Made by a program: the position numbers and the translations under genes
Shown: one piece after another, positions 48,103-60,762 of the stretch
Numbering within the stretch: the stretch's first letter is position 1
Layout of the letters: every line of letters starts with the position of its first letter
Notes under the pieces: model-generated
What the model was told of the DNA's origin: nothing
The model's database searches: none
Seen by the model: the letters and a program-made list of their open reading frames with translations, nothing else
DNA from: Adiantum capillus-veneris
Lineage: Eukaryota > Streptophyta > Polypodiopsida > Polypodiales > Pteridaceae
NCBI GenBank assembly: GCA_014529385.2
Contig: CM043971.1
Span: forward strand, 58,952,209-59,016,208
DNA: 64,000 nucleotides
Reading direction: 5' to 3'

Positions 48103-48852
48103 GTGCGATGACGATGACGAAGGTGTCATCGTCAAGATAGGGACTACGATGACGATCACGATGTCGACCACGACGATGGTGTCGATGACGACGGCGTCAA
48201 GGCTTAAAATTGAAAACGCTAGGCTTCCTGTTGGGGATCTGCTACTGCTACGGTACTTCAGCTTGGATCTGCAACCGCCGAGTCGCATTAATACTGAAAT
48301 GCAAACGCTAGCTGATCTGGCTGAATTCTGAAAATGCTAGGCTGATCTGTTACTAAATGGGGAATCTGACCAGGATCCGCAACCTGGTGGGAGCGGGTTC
48401 TTGCGAGACTAAGGCTGAAAACTGAAAACGCCAGGCTGATTTGGGTCTTCTTCTTCTTGTGAAAATGCTAGGGCTCTTGTTGAGGTGCTGCTTGCCTGCT
48501 GGGTGCCTGCCTCCTTGTGTCCTTGCTTCTTCTGCTTCTATTGAGTGCCCAATGGGTTTCTTTTATAGATCTTTACAATTTTCCCTACCTACTTTTCCAA
48601 CAAACTTACAAAAAGAATTCCAAAAGTCACTTTAAATAAAATGACTTATAAGAGGTGGTTCATGCAGTAAAATGCTTCCATGATGAAATGACTGTTCTTG
48701 TGCAAGAGAGGGTATGCAACTATGACTAGCCAGGACATGCACGTCCTGCTAGAGGCTCACAAAGGTGCCAGGCTCAGTCCTAAGCTAATGACTCATGCAA
48801 GACTGTGGCAGAAGCATGTCCACGTAGCGCAAGTGAATTGCGCACGTGGCAA
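48103..48852 (-). repeat. LTR copy 2, right part
   Basis: It continues the GATGACGATGACGAAGG repeat stretch cut at 45945 and ends GCGCACGTGGCA. The next LTR follows with no spacer. Confidence 0.85.
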
Positions 48853-50039
48853 AGGATTTGCTCGGATCTAGTACTCCGCACACAAACACAAGGGACACTT
48901 TACTTCACTTGAAAGAACTGAACTGAACTAAAAGAAAGAGAGACGAGAGAGAGAAAAGAGACGGCACAGGGATGTCGGGTCCCAACCCTCAAGGGCCCCC
49001 TTGCTCTGTTGCCAGACCAAGTACTTTCTTTATTCTTGCACAAATGCTACTACAATGACTTAAGTGCTGAGTTGCTCATGCTAAGGGATACTGATGCTGT
49101 GGTACTTGATGACGACTATGTCCACGACCATGAGGATGTTGACTGTGACGATGATGACTGTGACGACGATGACGATGATGTCGTCATCAAGTCCGGGATC
49201 GGCGACGATGGCGACGAAGGTGTTGACGTCGAGATAGGGATCTGTGATGACGATGACGATGACGAAGGTGCCGTCATCAAGATAGGGATTGCGAGGACGA
49301 TGATGGTGTCGACGACGACGGCGTCAATGCTGAAAACTGAAAACGCTAGATGCTCTGCTATGGATCTGCTAGTGTGGCGGTACTGCGGGGCTGATCTGCA
49401 ACCGCCGAGTCGTGCAAAGGCTGAGAATGCAAACGCTGGATGATCTGGGCTTGAATTGCAGAACACTGGCTGTCTTGGCTGAAAACTGAAAATGCCAGGC
49501 TGATCTACTGCTGGTTGGTCAATGGGGCGAGGAACTGCAACGGGGAGTTGCGGTCGGGCGAAGTCAAGGGCTGAAAACTGTAACGTTGGTGGCTGTGGGC
49601 TGAAAACGCTGAACTGCTGATGCTGAAAACGCTGGGCTGAAATGTTGAGAAAACGTTGGGGAGCCTGAGGGTGCATGCCGGTGTGCTGCGATGCCTGCCC
49701 TTTTTGTGTCGCTCCTTCTACTTCTACTGAGTGCCCAATGGGTTTCTTTTATAGGAATTATATGTTGGGCAGGGCAAGCTTCCCAACAAACTTACAAAAA
49801 GAATTCCAAAAGTCGCTTTTTATAAAATGACTTATAAGAGGTGGTTCACGCGGTAAAATGCTTGCATGATAAAATGAGTGTTCTTGTGCAAGAGAGGGTA
49901 TGCAACTATGACCGGCCTGGACATGCACGTCTTGCTAGAGGCTCACAAGTGCCACGCTCAGTCCTAAGCTAGGCTATGACTGATACTAGACTATGGCAGA
50001 AGCATGTCCACGTAGCGCAAGTGAAGTGCGTACGTGACA
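48853..50039 (-). repeat. LTR copy 3, slightly shortened
   Basis: It starts AAGGATTTGCTCGGATCTAG, equivalent to about base 24 of the other copies, and ends GCGTACGTGACA. A purine tract follows inside (inverted TCCCCCCCTATT). Confidence 0.85.
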
Positions 50040-50779
50040 TCCCCCCCTATTAAAAGTGAGGTACAAGTGCCGAACTTCTATCCATACTTCTGATGCTGGC
50101 TGATGAATGCTTTTGATGCTGTGGATGCATCACCAATGAAAATTCCTCCAAACGGGTGGATACTACGGATGTAGGTACTGCTGCGATGTAAACACCGACC
50201 AATTGAGTTACTAGGTAGCCTTACTACTGTCGTAGAAAACCAGCCTTCGTGCTGACTCTGCTTGCAAGCACGCACTACCACTTGAATAGTTCTGTCGTGA
50301 AAACATTGCGGGTGCTGTGGGTGCTTTGGGTACTACTGGCGATGCAAACACCGTGTAAGGGTCAATGTCCAGCCTTACTACGATTGTCGAGTATCAGCCT
50401 GGGCTCTATACCAGATAGTGCTCTCTGCCTGCTGTAGCAAGAGTTGTTCCCTGAACACTGACTGTGGTGAAAACATTACCGGTGTTGATGGACCGAGGTG
50501 TGGTTCTAGAGTCCTTTCCAAAGATTCAATGATGAGTCCTTTCCAAAGATTCAATGACGAGGGAAATGGATGCATGCTACATGCTACATGCGAATGCGAA
50601 TGCGAATGCAGAAGAGGTTAGGGATCCTGTCTCCAACTCCTTCCATATCCGCATACAAGGCTAGGAGATCTTGGTACTCGAGATCTGGGTTTTTGTGTAT
50701 CCGATGTCGATCTTCCTTCAAAGATCTGGGTTCTTCTTTAGGTTCTTTCCTTGAGTTTGCGAAGCTGAAGCACGAACAG

Positions 50780-52301
50780 TGTCACAAACGGGAGCGCATA
50801 ACAATATAAAATATACTCGGATAAATAGGATTTATCACTTAATATTGAAGCCAAAGGATATAGAGAGAAATAGATAAAGCGAGAGAGAGAGAGAGTGAGA
50901 AGATCGACATAGTACTGGGGACCAGAAGATGGGCTGGTCCCCCTCCTTAAAGAGAATTCTTTATTAGGGAGAATCTTTTTACAAGCACAAGAACCGGAGA
51001 AAACCCCTCCGTTCTAAATCTCTGACTCGATGGTCGTTCCTTCCCGTAAGGGAAATCCGAGAGACGAGCTCTCAATCCTTTTCCGTCTGTACTCGGAGTC
51101 GAGACTCCGCAGATAATTTCCGAATTCCGTTCTCAGAATTCCCAAGCGTATGCCGAAGCCTTCTCGCTTCTCCTTCGGAATGGAGTACCTGCAAACACAC
51201 ACGCAAACACGCGACAACAATTCGTATGGTGAATCCACAATAGATACCTGTCGCTCTTGCGCGGGAAAAGCGACTTCCGTGCTTCGTAGTCTCGCAATCT
51301 CTCGCTTCTTCTGGGGGCAGAGTCTTCTCTTGCTAGCGCTGGCAACTCGCTCTTCAGTGAGGGCATGTGGTGCTTTTATAGCTCCTTGACCACGTCACTA
51401 ATAGCTGCTCGCGTAGAGATTGCGGCCGTTTTTTTTTAAATAATTTTTTTTAATAATTTTATTTTTCGTTTTTTTTCCTGTTCTATCTGAAATAGAGAGA
51501 GAGAATTCGTTGGCTGGTTTCGTTGCTTTATTTTCTAAGTGGCTGTCCACTTATTAAGTGGACGGCCGGCATATTTTTAAAATTGGTATGAACCTGCCCA
51601 AAAACTCAATAAAACCTTATAAGTTAAAAACAATGCTTTCACAGCACTTCCCAGGCGTCCCTGGATGCAACCACATGCACAAATGCAATGCAAACATAGA
51701 TTCCTCGCGGGAAAGCATCTGCTCTTCTCGGAAAACTCGTTAAAATATTCCGCTTTTTAAGAAAAGCTTCTCAGAACCCATCTTTATTCTTGTGCCTGCG
51801 TCTTTACGCGTATTCCTCTTTTCTAGTTCGGATTTCCTCTCGACTATGGATATCCCCTTTCCGATGCACTCGTCACCCACCTTGTGACGCATCAGGAATA
51901 CCCATCACCTAGTCCTTTCCTACTGAACTTACGGTACAATCTCCTTCACGATGCTCTATGTCACCCATCCTATGACGCATCAGAGATGTCCGTTCTCGGA
52001 TGGTCGGATACTTCTTTCCGATGCTCCCTGTCACCCATCCGATGTGACGCATCAGAAGTACCCGTTCCTGGTGGCCTTACAGATATTCCCGTTCTCAGTG
52101 CTCCCGTCATTACTTTCAATGACGCACTAGGAATACTCTGTACTCGGATATCTCCTGTGAGAAAAACCCTCTCACTTAAAATTCCAATAATTCATTTATA
52201 ATTATTTTTCCTGGTGTTCCAAGCGAGAAAACCCTCTCACTTATAAATCCAATAATTCATTTAGAATTATTTTTATGTCAGATAAAGTCAATTTAGCAAC
52301 A
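50780..52301 (-). repeat. 3'-side LTR of the inner Gypsy element
   Basis: A 1522-bp LTR with internal short repeats near 51880-52130 (ATGACGCATCAG/CATCC(G/T)ATG(T)GACGCATCAG). A 29-bp segment containing AAAACCCTCTCACTTA is repeated near 52154 and 52228. Confidence 0.85.
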
Positions 52302-52663
52302 TCCCTTATTAACAGTTGTCCTCAACTGTAGAGGGCCAATTGAACTGCCGGGGAGAAACCGGAAAAATTTCAAATCTTGCTCAATGGTGAGTTGAGCTAG
52401 TCCTTTCTCAAAAGAGAACTTAGAAATTAAATTAAACAAAAATTCAATAATTCAATACTTACCTTACCAGTTCATGTCCTTCCTCTAGTACCTCGAGGAT
52501 ATCCTTCACCATTCATTAAACTTACGAGCTATGTAAGAACTCGTCATTCACGTCTTTCCAACAGATTGGAAGTTTCCTCATCCGAGAATCTGTTAACTCA
52601 ATTCCACCTTCTCAATTCCGAGAAGAATAATCCTCCTAGAAATCAATCTAGGTCTATGTCCTT

Positions 52664-54252
52664 TTTTTTTCCCGAGAAAAAGATCCTTCTATTAGTTAAT
52701 GAAAACTGCCCATAGGGCTACAACCTCCTCTGCAAGAGAGGGCTACAACAAGCATGATGGGGAGACTCTCCCAATGAAAAAACAACATATATACAATGAG
52801 GCTAAATCAAGAGATGGGAGGAGGGAAGAGCCACACAGGTGGACAGTAGTGCCATCTGAGCACCCCCTGGACTATGGTGTAGAAAGGCCCAGGGCGCCAA
52901 AGTCGAAGGAAAGCCTCGCGGCGGTCCCGCATGCGGTCGGAGCTGCCCTGTAGTCCCTCAAGCTGTCCTCTGAGAGTATGGATCAGCTCTCGCCAAAAGT
53001 CACGAATAGTCTCTTCTGGTGGCACAGGGCGAGCCTCAAAGATGCGGAAACAACGGGCCCGCCAGATGAACCGTCAGGCCACTGATGAGCTCCCAACACT
53101 CCTCTCTCACTGCACCACTCCTGTGGAGTAAGCTCTGTAGCAGGCTGGAGTGTAGGACGTCCCCCCTGCATCACTATCATCTGCTGGTGGAAGATAGCTC
53201 AAACTGAAGTGCCGGGCCCGTGAGGGTGGACCAAGCTGTTGCCCCCCAAGTGTACTGTCGAGCCGTGGAGAGAGCAGGCATCAACCGAAGAACTCGTAGC
53301 CACACCTGCTGGGCCGAGGGACAGTCCCAAAGACAGTGACGCTGACTCCCCACCAAATGGTCACAAGCTGCACATGTGGCCGAGAGACCACTATGCACTA
53401 GCCAGCTCCCTACTCCTGTGGCTCTGTGTGCGACCAGCAACTGAAACAAGGTGACTCGCCTCGGCTGTCGGGAGTCCCACAACCTCTCCCAAAAGTCTGC
53501 CAAGAACTCGACGGTGAGACCCTCCTCCTGCCAATGACGTGCTGCAGCGGGGAGGGCCTCTCTCTGTGCTACTAGTATGTGCCGTCCAAGCCGAACAGTG
53601 TACTGAAAGAAGGGGACTTCTGGGTGGTCTGCAGAAGAGAAGGGGTCCCTCCATAGCCACTCACCAGGATCCCACTGTACTCGTGCCAGTGGACAGCACT
53701 CCCAAGCCCAAAGCCTCCAGTGTCCAGTCTCAAGAGTTGTTGGGTCAGGGTGGTCTATGACGCAAGTCCTCCCACATATGCCCACAACTCGGATCCTCTG
53801 AAAACAGCACTCTGCTACTTGCGGGGCCTCTACTGCAACTCGTTGTAGTCGTCCCCCACCCTGAAGCTCGAAGAACAGGGCTGGTACAGTCTCTGAGCAG
53901 GCCCTGATTGAAATGAGAACCTACAGTCGTGTGAAGGCTCCCATCTACCGGGGTGCTACTTGCTCGAGAGGTGTGAGCCACTTAGCTGGAACTGACTCTG
54001 AGATGTCCTGACACATGCTCTGCACCCCTCTCATGCCGTGCAGCTGGAAACCCTGTACCTCCTCTAACAAACCTGTGAACTCTAGCCAGTCACCTAGAGA
54101 GCGCGCTGGACTTGCTGCCATGGGACCCCATGAAACATGAGGTCGACTACCAACCAAGTGGCCTCTCTGAGTGCTAACCATGGGGTTCCAGACGAGGGGC
54201 TGCCGTAGGCGCTCCTCCATGCACATCGGCTGTCGCTGCTCCAGGCCATGCT
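52664..54252 (-). mobile_element. 5'-truncated LINE (non-LTR retrotransposon)
   Basis: CTAGGTCTATGTCCTT flanks it on both sides (52648-52663 and 54253-54268), a 16-bp target duplication. The left edge is an inverted A-tail (T run 52662-52670), so the element is read on the minus strand. Coding pieces cover the C-terminal part of a plant L1-like ORF2. RLGRHILVAQREALPAAARH lies in the 53785-53177 frame, then a zinc-binding domain with CAACDHL...RHCLWDCPSAQQVW. Other pieces (54274-53945, 53025-52807) are in different frames. Only the last 1.6 kb of the element inserted, as usual for aborted reverse transcription. It is GC-rich compared with its AT-rich host, and dead. Confidence 0.9.
53177..53785 (-). 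pseudogene. LINE ORF2 C-terminal zinc-binding fragment
   Basis: A 202-codon open fragment. Its WERLWDSRQPRRVTLFQLLV stretch and C-x2-C-x8-H-x4-C zinc site are characteristic of the reverse-transcriptase zinc-binding (zf-RVT) domain following the RT of plant LINEs. The reverse transcriptase core itself is not in the window. Confidence 0.85.
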
Positions 54253-54268
54253 CTAGGTCTATGTCCTT

Positions 54269-55795
54269 GCGCATAACCTTGCGCTATTAGTCCTGAGGAT
54301 ATTAAACCTCTTCTGTCCTCCCGCGTAGGGCATGTCGAGAGCATTAAGCTCGATGTCTTTCTTTCACAAACAGAGTTCGCTAAAGAAGGTTCTTGTTTCG
54401 GGCTGTCGCTCAACGTAGGCAGACGGTTCTAATCCGAAGATTCCTTGTACACGGGCACTTCCTTCTAATCCTTTCCTCCTGCAAGTTATTACCACCAGCA
54501 GTGTTTTCCCGACGTCCATTAGCGTCTCTTACTTACAAAATCATAAAAAATGATTCACCTTGCGAGCATCAATGACGTCTTGCAAAATCTCAGGCAGATA
54601 GAATTCTAGCCATAGCATTTTCTGAACGTATGTTCAAATCCGTTTCACAATAGAGCGAACCCTCTTTGATTCTTACCATTTTGAAACGGTTGGCGAACTA
54701 TATTCTTACGAACATAATAGTTCGAATTTATTCCAGCAGCGTGTAAATGCTACTTGACCTGCTCATGGAGAAACATATATCGCAACCAAAAATTGCTATT
54801 GTAATGGTAAAGGCACATAGCGTACTCAATGATCAACGACCATCAGAAAACCTCTTCTCCGTAGAGGAACTCAAATTCCTTCTACCGAACACATCTCAAA
54901 TAGAGATTCTCGTGTCGGAATATCCTTGCACGCAAAAAGGCGCTCAAGAGAGTATAACAAACTCTCATCCAGTTCCTTGGCATAGGTCTGCATCTTCGTG
55001 TGTTATCCATGTACTCAAAGGTGTACATAATTCTTAAGCTGTGTTAGTTTCGGTGAACCTGGGAAATTTCCTTTCCTTCTGAAGATCCTTAGAGCGAAGA
55101 CACTCAACCTGACGATCCCTTGGCTCGATCTTAGAGCAAAACCCACTCATCAAATTAACTAGGATTTCAATCCTTGGATTCCTCGAGCACAGGCCGTAGT
55201 CGTCACTTGTTCCTTCCCTCGTAAAGAGAGTGTTCATTCACTTGTGCGAAAAGCACTACCATGTCTTCCCTGACCGGGTAGGGGGTGTGGGCTTAAAGAG
55301 TATTCAAGCTTAATGAAAGCTTTTCTCTGCTGAAAAGCTCAGAATGGTTCCTTCATAATTTTCCTACCCACAGTAGCAGGTAATCTATTCGAGAATTACC
55401 GGATACCAGATCAATAGTTGACCTTCCGGCTAGTTAAGCAAAGCAGTTCATCGTATAAAACAATGTTCTGACTCAACCTTACTCTCATAAACACTGGAGA
55501 GTGATTGTCCTGGTTAGACACGTGCATATCTCGTGCATAAAAGCAATACACAATTGATGAGTTTCTCAAAGATTTAACTTTGATTAAAGACCTGCCCTCT
55601 CACTTTAAGTTTGAGGGTCTTCTATTCAAAAACTCAGGAGTTAGATTGAATTACCTTACTCCAAACTCTCTCCGGATAGCAATGTATCCTTCGAGGAGAG
55701 GTAACAAAAATTCATTTTTTTCTGTGTTCAATGGTTCTCATCCCACTGCGGGGATTGTATTCTATGTACACTAAGGTGTACACTTTCAGCTTTTA
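54269..55795 (-). other. Internal part of the inner Gypsy element without recognised domain
   Basis: Short open frames on both strands only. No protease, reverse transcriptase or integrase motif was found in this stretch. Confidence 0.5.
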
Positions 55796-56609
55796 TTGCT
55801 GACTCCACCATCTGCTGCAAAGCATCTTGCAGATGCGTCTACAAAATTCGGGCAAAAGTCCTTTGTTGAATTTCTTCATCTTTCCTTCCTCAGAGAGGGT
55901 CAAGAGTGGAGCTACCTTGGCAAGAGTGAACCACTACTTGCTTGGACTCGCTCGTATTTCTATTGGGCAAACCGATCCCAATCTTCTTGGATGCCTTCCT
56001 CAAAGCGTAGAGGAAAAAAATTTGTCCGAAAATTCGGCCTTGAATTGAATCCAAGTCTTGTTGTAAGTTCCTTGCAGAGCTTTGATATACCACCAAGTAC
56101 TTGCAATCCCCTTGAGGTGTTTAATCACATGCCTCATCTTCGACGCTTTTTCAGAAATTGCCGTTTGCAAAGGCAACTTCAAACTTGTCGAATCAAAGCG
56201 GTAGCTTTCGGGGCATCTTCCCTTCAGTCAAAAGTATCAAACTTGACTGGAAGTGTTCCTAGGTCTAGAGACCTTCTTCATATCCTTCCCGGAATGACGG
56301 GATTTCATGGCTAAAGTTTTGGATTGACGTTCATGGATATTTTTTGGATTCTGAAAAATCTCGAGCATTCCACTCCTTGGATTCTCTAGGTTCTTGAGCA
56401 TCATGCTCTTGTCGCCTTCTCAGAGAATCCCAAGTCTTGTGTCGACTTCTTGCAAAGAGGAAAAAAAAAATCCAACTCTGCAAGCTTTTCCTGTAGGGTG
56501 AGGGTTCCGCCTGCTTACTTCTCTCTTGGCTTATCATGGCTTCTTCCCGTATCTTCCCAGAGTCGTCCTCCTTTACAAAGAAAGAGAGGAGACCATGCTC
56601 TGATACCAC

Positions 56610-58094
56610 TGTCACAAACGGGAGCGCATAACAATATAAAATATACTTGGATAAATAGGATTTATCACTTAATATTGAAGCCAAAGGATATAGAGAGAAA
56701 AAGATAAAGCGAGAGAGAGAGTGAGAAGATCGACACAGTACTGGGGACCAGAAGATGGGCTGGTCCTCCCCTTTAAAGAGAATTCTTTATTAGGGAGAAT
56801 CTTTTTACGAGCACAAGAACCGGAGAAAACCCCTCCGTTCTAAATCTCTGACTTGATGGTCGTTCCTTCCCGTAAGGGAAATCCGAAAGACGAGCTCTCA
56901 ATCCTTTTTCCGTCTGTACTCGGAGTCGAGACTCCGCAGACAATTTTCGAATTCCGTTCTCAGAATTCCCAAGCGTAGGCCGAAGCCTTCTCGCTTCTCC
57001 TTCGGAATGAAGTACCTGCAAACACACACGCAAACACGCGACAACACTTCATATGGCGAATCCACAATAGATACCTGTCGCTCTTGCGCGGGAAAAGCGA
57101 CTTCCGTGCTTCGTAGTCTTGCAATCTCTCGCGTCTTCTGGGGGCAGAGTCTTCTCTTGCTGGCGCTGGCAACTCGCTCTTCAGTGAGGGCATGTGGTGC
57201 TTTTATAGCTCCTTGACCACGGCACTAATAGCTGCTCGCATAGAGATCGCCGCCGTTTTTTTTTTTTTTTTTCCTGTTCTACCTGAAATAGGGAGAGAGA
57301 ATTCACTGGCTGGTTTTGTTGCTTTATTTTCTAAGTGGCTGCCCACTTATTAAGTGGACGGCCTGCATATTTTTAAAATTGGTATGAACCTGCCCAAAAA
57401 CTCAATAAAACCTTATAAGTTAAAAACAATGCTTTCACAGCACTTCTCAGGCGTCCCTGGATGCAACCACATGCACGAATGCTATGCAAACATGGATTCC
57501 TCGCGGGAAAGCGTCTGCTCTTCCCGGAAAACTCGTTAAAATATTCTGCTTTTTAAGAAAAGCTTCTCAAAACCCATCTTTATTCTTGTGCTTGCGTCTT
57601 TACGCGTATTCCTCTTTTCTAGTTCGGATTTCCTCTCGACTATGGATATCCCCTTTCCGATGCACCCGTCACCCACCTTGTGACGCATCAGGAATACCCA
57701 TCACCTAGTCCTTTCCTACTGAACTTACGGTACAATCTCCTTCACGATGCTCTATGTCACCCATCCTATGACGCATCAGAGATGTCCGTTCCCGGATGGT
57801 CGGATACTTCTTTCCGATGCTCCCTGTCACCCATCCGATGTGCGCATCAGAAGTACCCGTTCGTGGTGGCCTTACAGATATTCCCGTTCTCAGTGCTCCC
57901 GTCATTACTTTCAATGACGCACTAGGAATACTCTGTACTCGGATATCTCCTGAGAAAAACCCTCTCACTTAAAATTCCAATAATTCATTTATAATTATTT
58001 TTCCTGGTGTTCCAAGCGAGAAAACCCTCTCACTTATAAATCCAATAATTCATTTAGAATTATTTTTATGTCAGATAAAGCCAATTTAGCAACA
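56610..58094 (-). repeat. 5'-side LTR of the inner Gypsy element
   Basis: A 1485-bp LTR matching 50780-52301 at about 97-98 percent by eye outside length differences. Confidence 0.85.
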
Positions 58095-58113
58095 CACAGA
58101 GCTCTGATACCAA

Positions 58114-59306
58114 TGTCAGGTGCAGCAGAAGAGAATAAGGAATTGCTGGGATCTAGTACTCCGCACACAAACACAAGGGACACTTTACTTCACTTGAAAG
58201 AATTGAACTGAACTAAAAGAAAGAGAGAGACGAGAGAGAGAAAAGAGACGACACAAGGATGTCGGGTCCCATCCCTCAAGGGCCCCCTTGCTCTGTTGCC
58301 AGAGCAAGTACTTTCTTTATTCTTGCACAAATGCTACCATAATGACTAATTGCTTAGATGCTGTTGCTAAGGGATACTGATGCTATGGTATTTGATGACG
58401 ACTATGTCTACGCTTGTGACGATAACGACGATGATGTCGTCGTCAAGTCCGGGATCTGCGAGGATGGCGACAAAGGTGTTGTTGTCAAGATAGGGATCTG
58501 CGATGACGACGACGAAGGTATCGTTGTCAAGATAGGGATTGTGATGACGATGACGACGATGGTGTCGACGACAACGGTGTCAAGGCTGAAAACTGAAAAT
58601 GCTAGATGCTCTGCTATGGATCTGCTACTGTGGCGGTACTACGGGGCTGATTTGCAACCACCGAGTCGTGCAAAGGCGGAGAATGCAAAACGCTGGCTGA
58701 TCTGGGCTGGAATTCCAAAACATTGGCTGTCTTGGCTGAAAACTGAAAATGCGAGGCTGATCTACTGCTGGTTGGTCAATGCGGCAAGGACTTGCAATGG
58801 GTGTTGCGGTCCGGCGAAGCTAAGGGCTGAAAATTGAAACGTTGGTGGCTGTGGGCTGAAAACGCTGAACTGCTGATGCTGAAAATGCTGGGCTGAATTG
58901 TAGAGAAAATGTTGGGGAGCCTGAGGGTGCCTGCCGGTCTGCTGCGGTGCCTGCCCTTTTTTTGTCCCTGCTTCCTCTGCCTCTATTGAGTGCCCAATGG
59001 GTTTCTTATATAGGAATTATATGTTGGGTAGGGCAAGGTTCCCAACAAAATTACATTTTTTACATTTTTTCTTCAAACGTCACTTTTAATAAAATGACTT
59101 ATAAGAGGTGGTTCACACGGTAAAATGCTTGCATAATAAAATGAATGTTCTTGTGCAAGAGAGGGTATGCACTATGACTGGCGTGGATATGCACGTCCTG
59201 CTAGAGGCTCACAAAGTGCCAGGCTCAGTCCAAAGCTAGGCTATGACTGATGCTAGACTATGGCAGAAGCATGTCCACGTAGCGCAAGTGAAGTGCACAC
59301 GTGAGA
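58114..59306 (-). repeat. LTR copy 4 of the composite (outer right)
   Basis: It begins TGTCAGGTGCAGCAG directly after the inverted primer site and ends GCACACGTGAGA, followed by the TACCT duplication. Confidence 0.85.
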
Positions 59307-59410
59307 TACCTCCTCCTCGTCCTTAGGATCACACGATTGTTTTGATTCTCGGTAGTACACCACCGAATCGACCACCTTACCGAGTTAGCCGAGCCCAAAA
59401 TTAAGAGATA

Positions 59411-59942
59411 ATGGACCAGCTAAAAGAACTTCTAGAAAAGGGTCTCATTCAACCTAGTACTTCACCTTTCTGTTTACTAGTGCTACTAGTATTAAAGAAA
59501 TATAGACATTGGAGAATGTGCATTGACTATAGAGCTCTCAATAAAATCACCATCAAGAATAGAGTCCCTATCCCTAGGATCGATGATATAATCGACAGAC
59601 TTCAGGGGTCCACTTGTTTTAGTTGAATTGATATTAAGAGTGGATATTTTCAGATCCAAATTGCTTGGAGATGTCTACAAGATAGCTTTCAGGACGACTT
59701 TTGGTTTATACGAATATTTGGTCATGCCATTTGGCCTTACAAATGCACCGGCTACATTCAACCATATGATGGACATCATTTTCAAAGAGTATCGATCATT
59801 TGTGGGCACTTTCTTTGACGACATCATCGTTTTCTCCAAGAGTGAAATAGAGCATCAACACCATGTGTTACAAGTTTTCCAGGCACTGCAAAAACATAGA
59901 TTGGTTATAAATGAAAAAAAGAGCGAGGTCTTCTTGCCATAG
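59411..59942 (+). pseudogene. Reverse transcriptase region of the outer Gypsy element (fossil)
   Basis: Two overlapping open stretches show ELLEKGLIQPSTSPF, WRMCIDYRALNKITIKN and then MPFGLTNAPATFNHMMD and FFDDIIVFSKSEIEH, the active-site turn of Ty3/Gypsy enzymes. Fossil, not continuous. Confidence 0.85.
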
Positions 59943-60762
59943 ATACACTTATTAGGAGACATTGTCTCAGCAGATGGGGTAAAGATGGACCCGGCCAAAA
60001 TTGAGACTATTCGTGATTGGCTTGATTTGAAGAATATTCATGAGGTTCGAAGCTTTCTGGGCCATATTATCGGCGGTTCATTCGGAAATTTGCAGAGATA
60101 ACTTCTCCATTGCATATACTGACCCAGAAACGAGTTCAATTTACTTGGGGACCGATAGAGATTGCAACCTTTCATACTCTCAAGGAAAAGCTGACAACTG
60201 GACGAGTGTTGGCCTTGCCAAACTTGCAAAAGCCAGTCAAAGTTTATTGTGATGCTTGTGGTCGCAGTCTGGGAGCAGTTTTGATGTAAGAAGGCCATGT
60301 AATTTCTTACAAGGGCAGGATTTTTTTACGTCCTGAGTTGGTTGCACAGATTTACGAGAAAGTGCTGTTGGCGGTTATCCATGCTCTTATGCAATGGCGA
60401 CACTATCTACTCGGAGCCGACTTTACCGTCTTTACAGATCATCAGAGTTTACGCTACTTTTTGTCACAGAAGTAGCTTTCGGAAAAGTAGATGCGGGCTA
60501 ACATCTTGTCACAGTCTCACTTCGAGATAGTCCATGTTCAGGGGCAGAAGAATCTAGTGGTAGATGCATTGTCTCGAAAGCCCTTGGTTCTGGCTATTTT
60601 TGCGATACATCATCGAAGCTTTGAGGATATGGTAGATCAATATGCCACACATCCCGACTTTGCAGACATCTTTCATCGGATACAGAGTGGGGAGACAATT
60701 GTAGGCTATTCTATACGGGACGGCTATTTGATGCGGATTATGAGTTGTGTGTTACATAGCCT

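Larger units (their letters stand above)
50780..58094 (-). mobile_element. Ty3/Gypsy-type element with 1.5-kb LTRs (fossil)
   Basis: LTRs 50780-52301 and 56610-58094 begin TGTCACAAACGGGAGCGC and end ATTTAGCAACA, nearly identical apart from a T-rich length difference near 51430/57255. The primer site GCTCTGATACCA is inverted at 56597-56608, and the purine tract is inverted at 52302 (TCCCTTATTAAC). Flanks AACAG and CACAG are a 5-bp duplication with one change. A minus-strand gag piece at about 56330-55800 (ASTWWYIKALQGTYNKTW, FKAEFSDKFF) marks it as Gypsy. Pol is not recognised, and a LINE lies inside. Broken; moderately young by its LTRs. Confidence 0.85.
43774..59306 (-). mobile_element. Tandem composite of a short-internal LTR element (fossil)
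   Basis: The same TACCT lies at both outer edges (43769-43773, 59307-59311), so the block behaves as one insertion. Inside, four copies of a 1.18-kb LTR occur in the same (minus) orientation: 43774-44955, 45496-48852 (split), 48853-50039 (lacking its first about 23 bp) and 58114-59306. They are separated by two internal regions: 44956-45495 and 50040-50779 plus 58095-58113. The internal regions are about 0.54 and 0.76 kb, related, non-coding, and bounded by a tRNA-Met-type primer site (GCTCTGATACCA at 45483 and 58101) and a purine tract (inverted CCCCCCCTATTAAAA). This is a non-autonomous family in LTR-int-LTR-LTR-int-LTR form. Confidence 0.85.
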
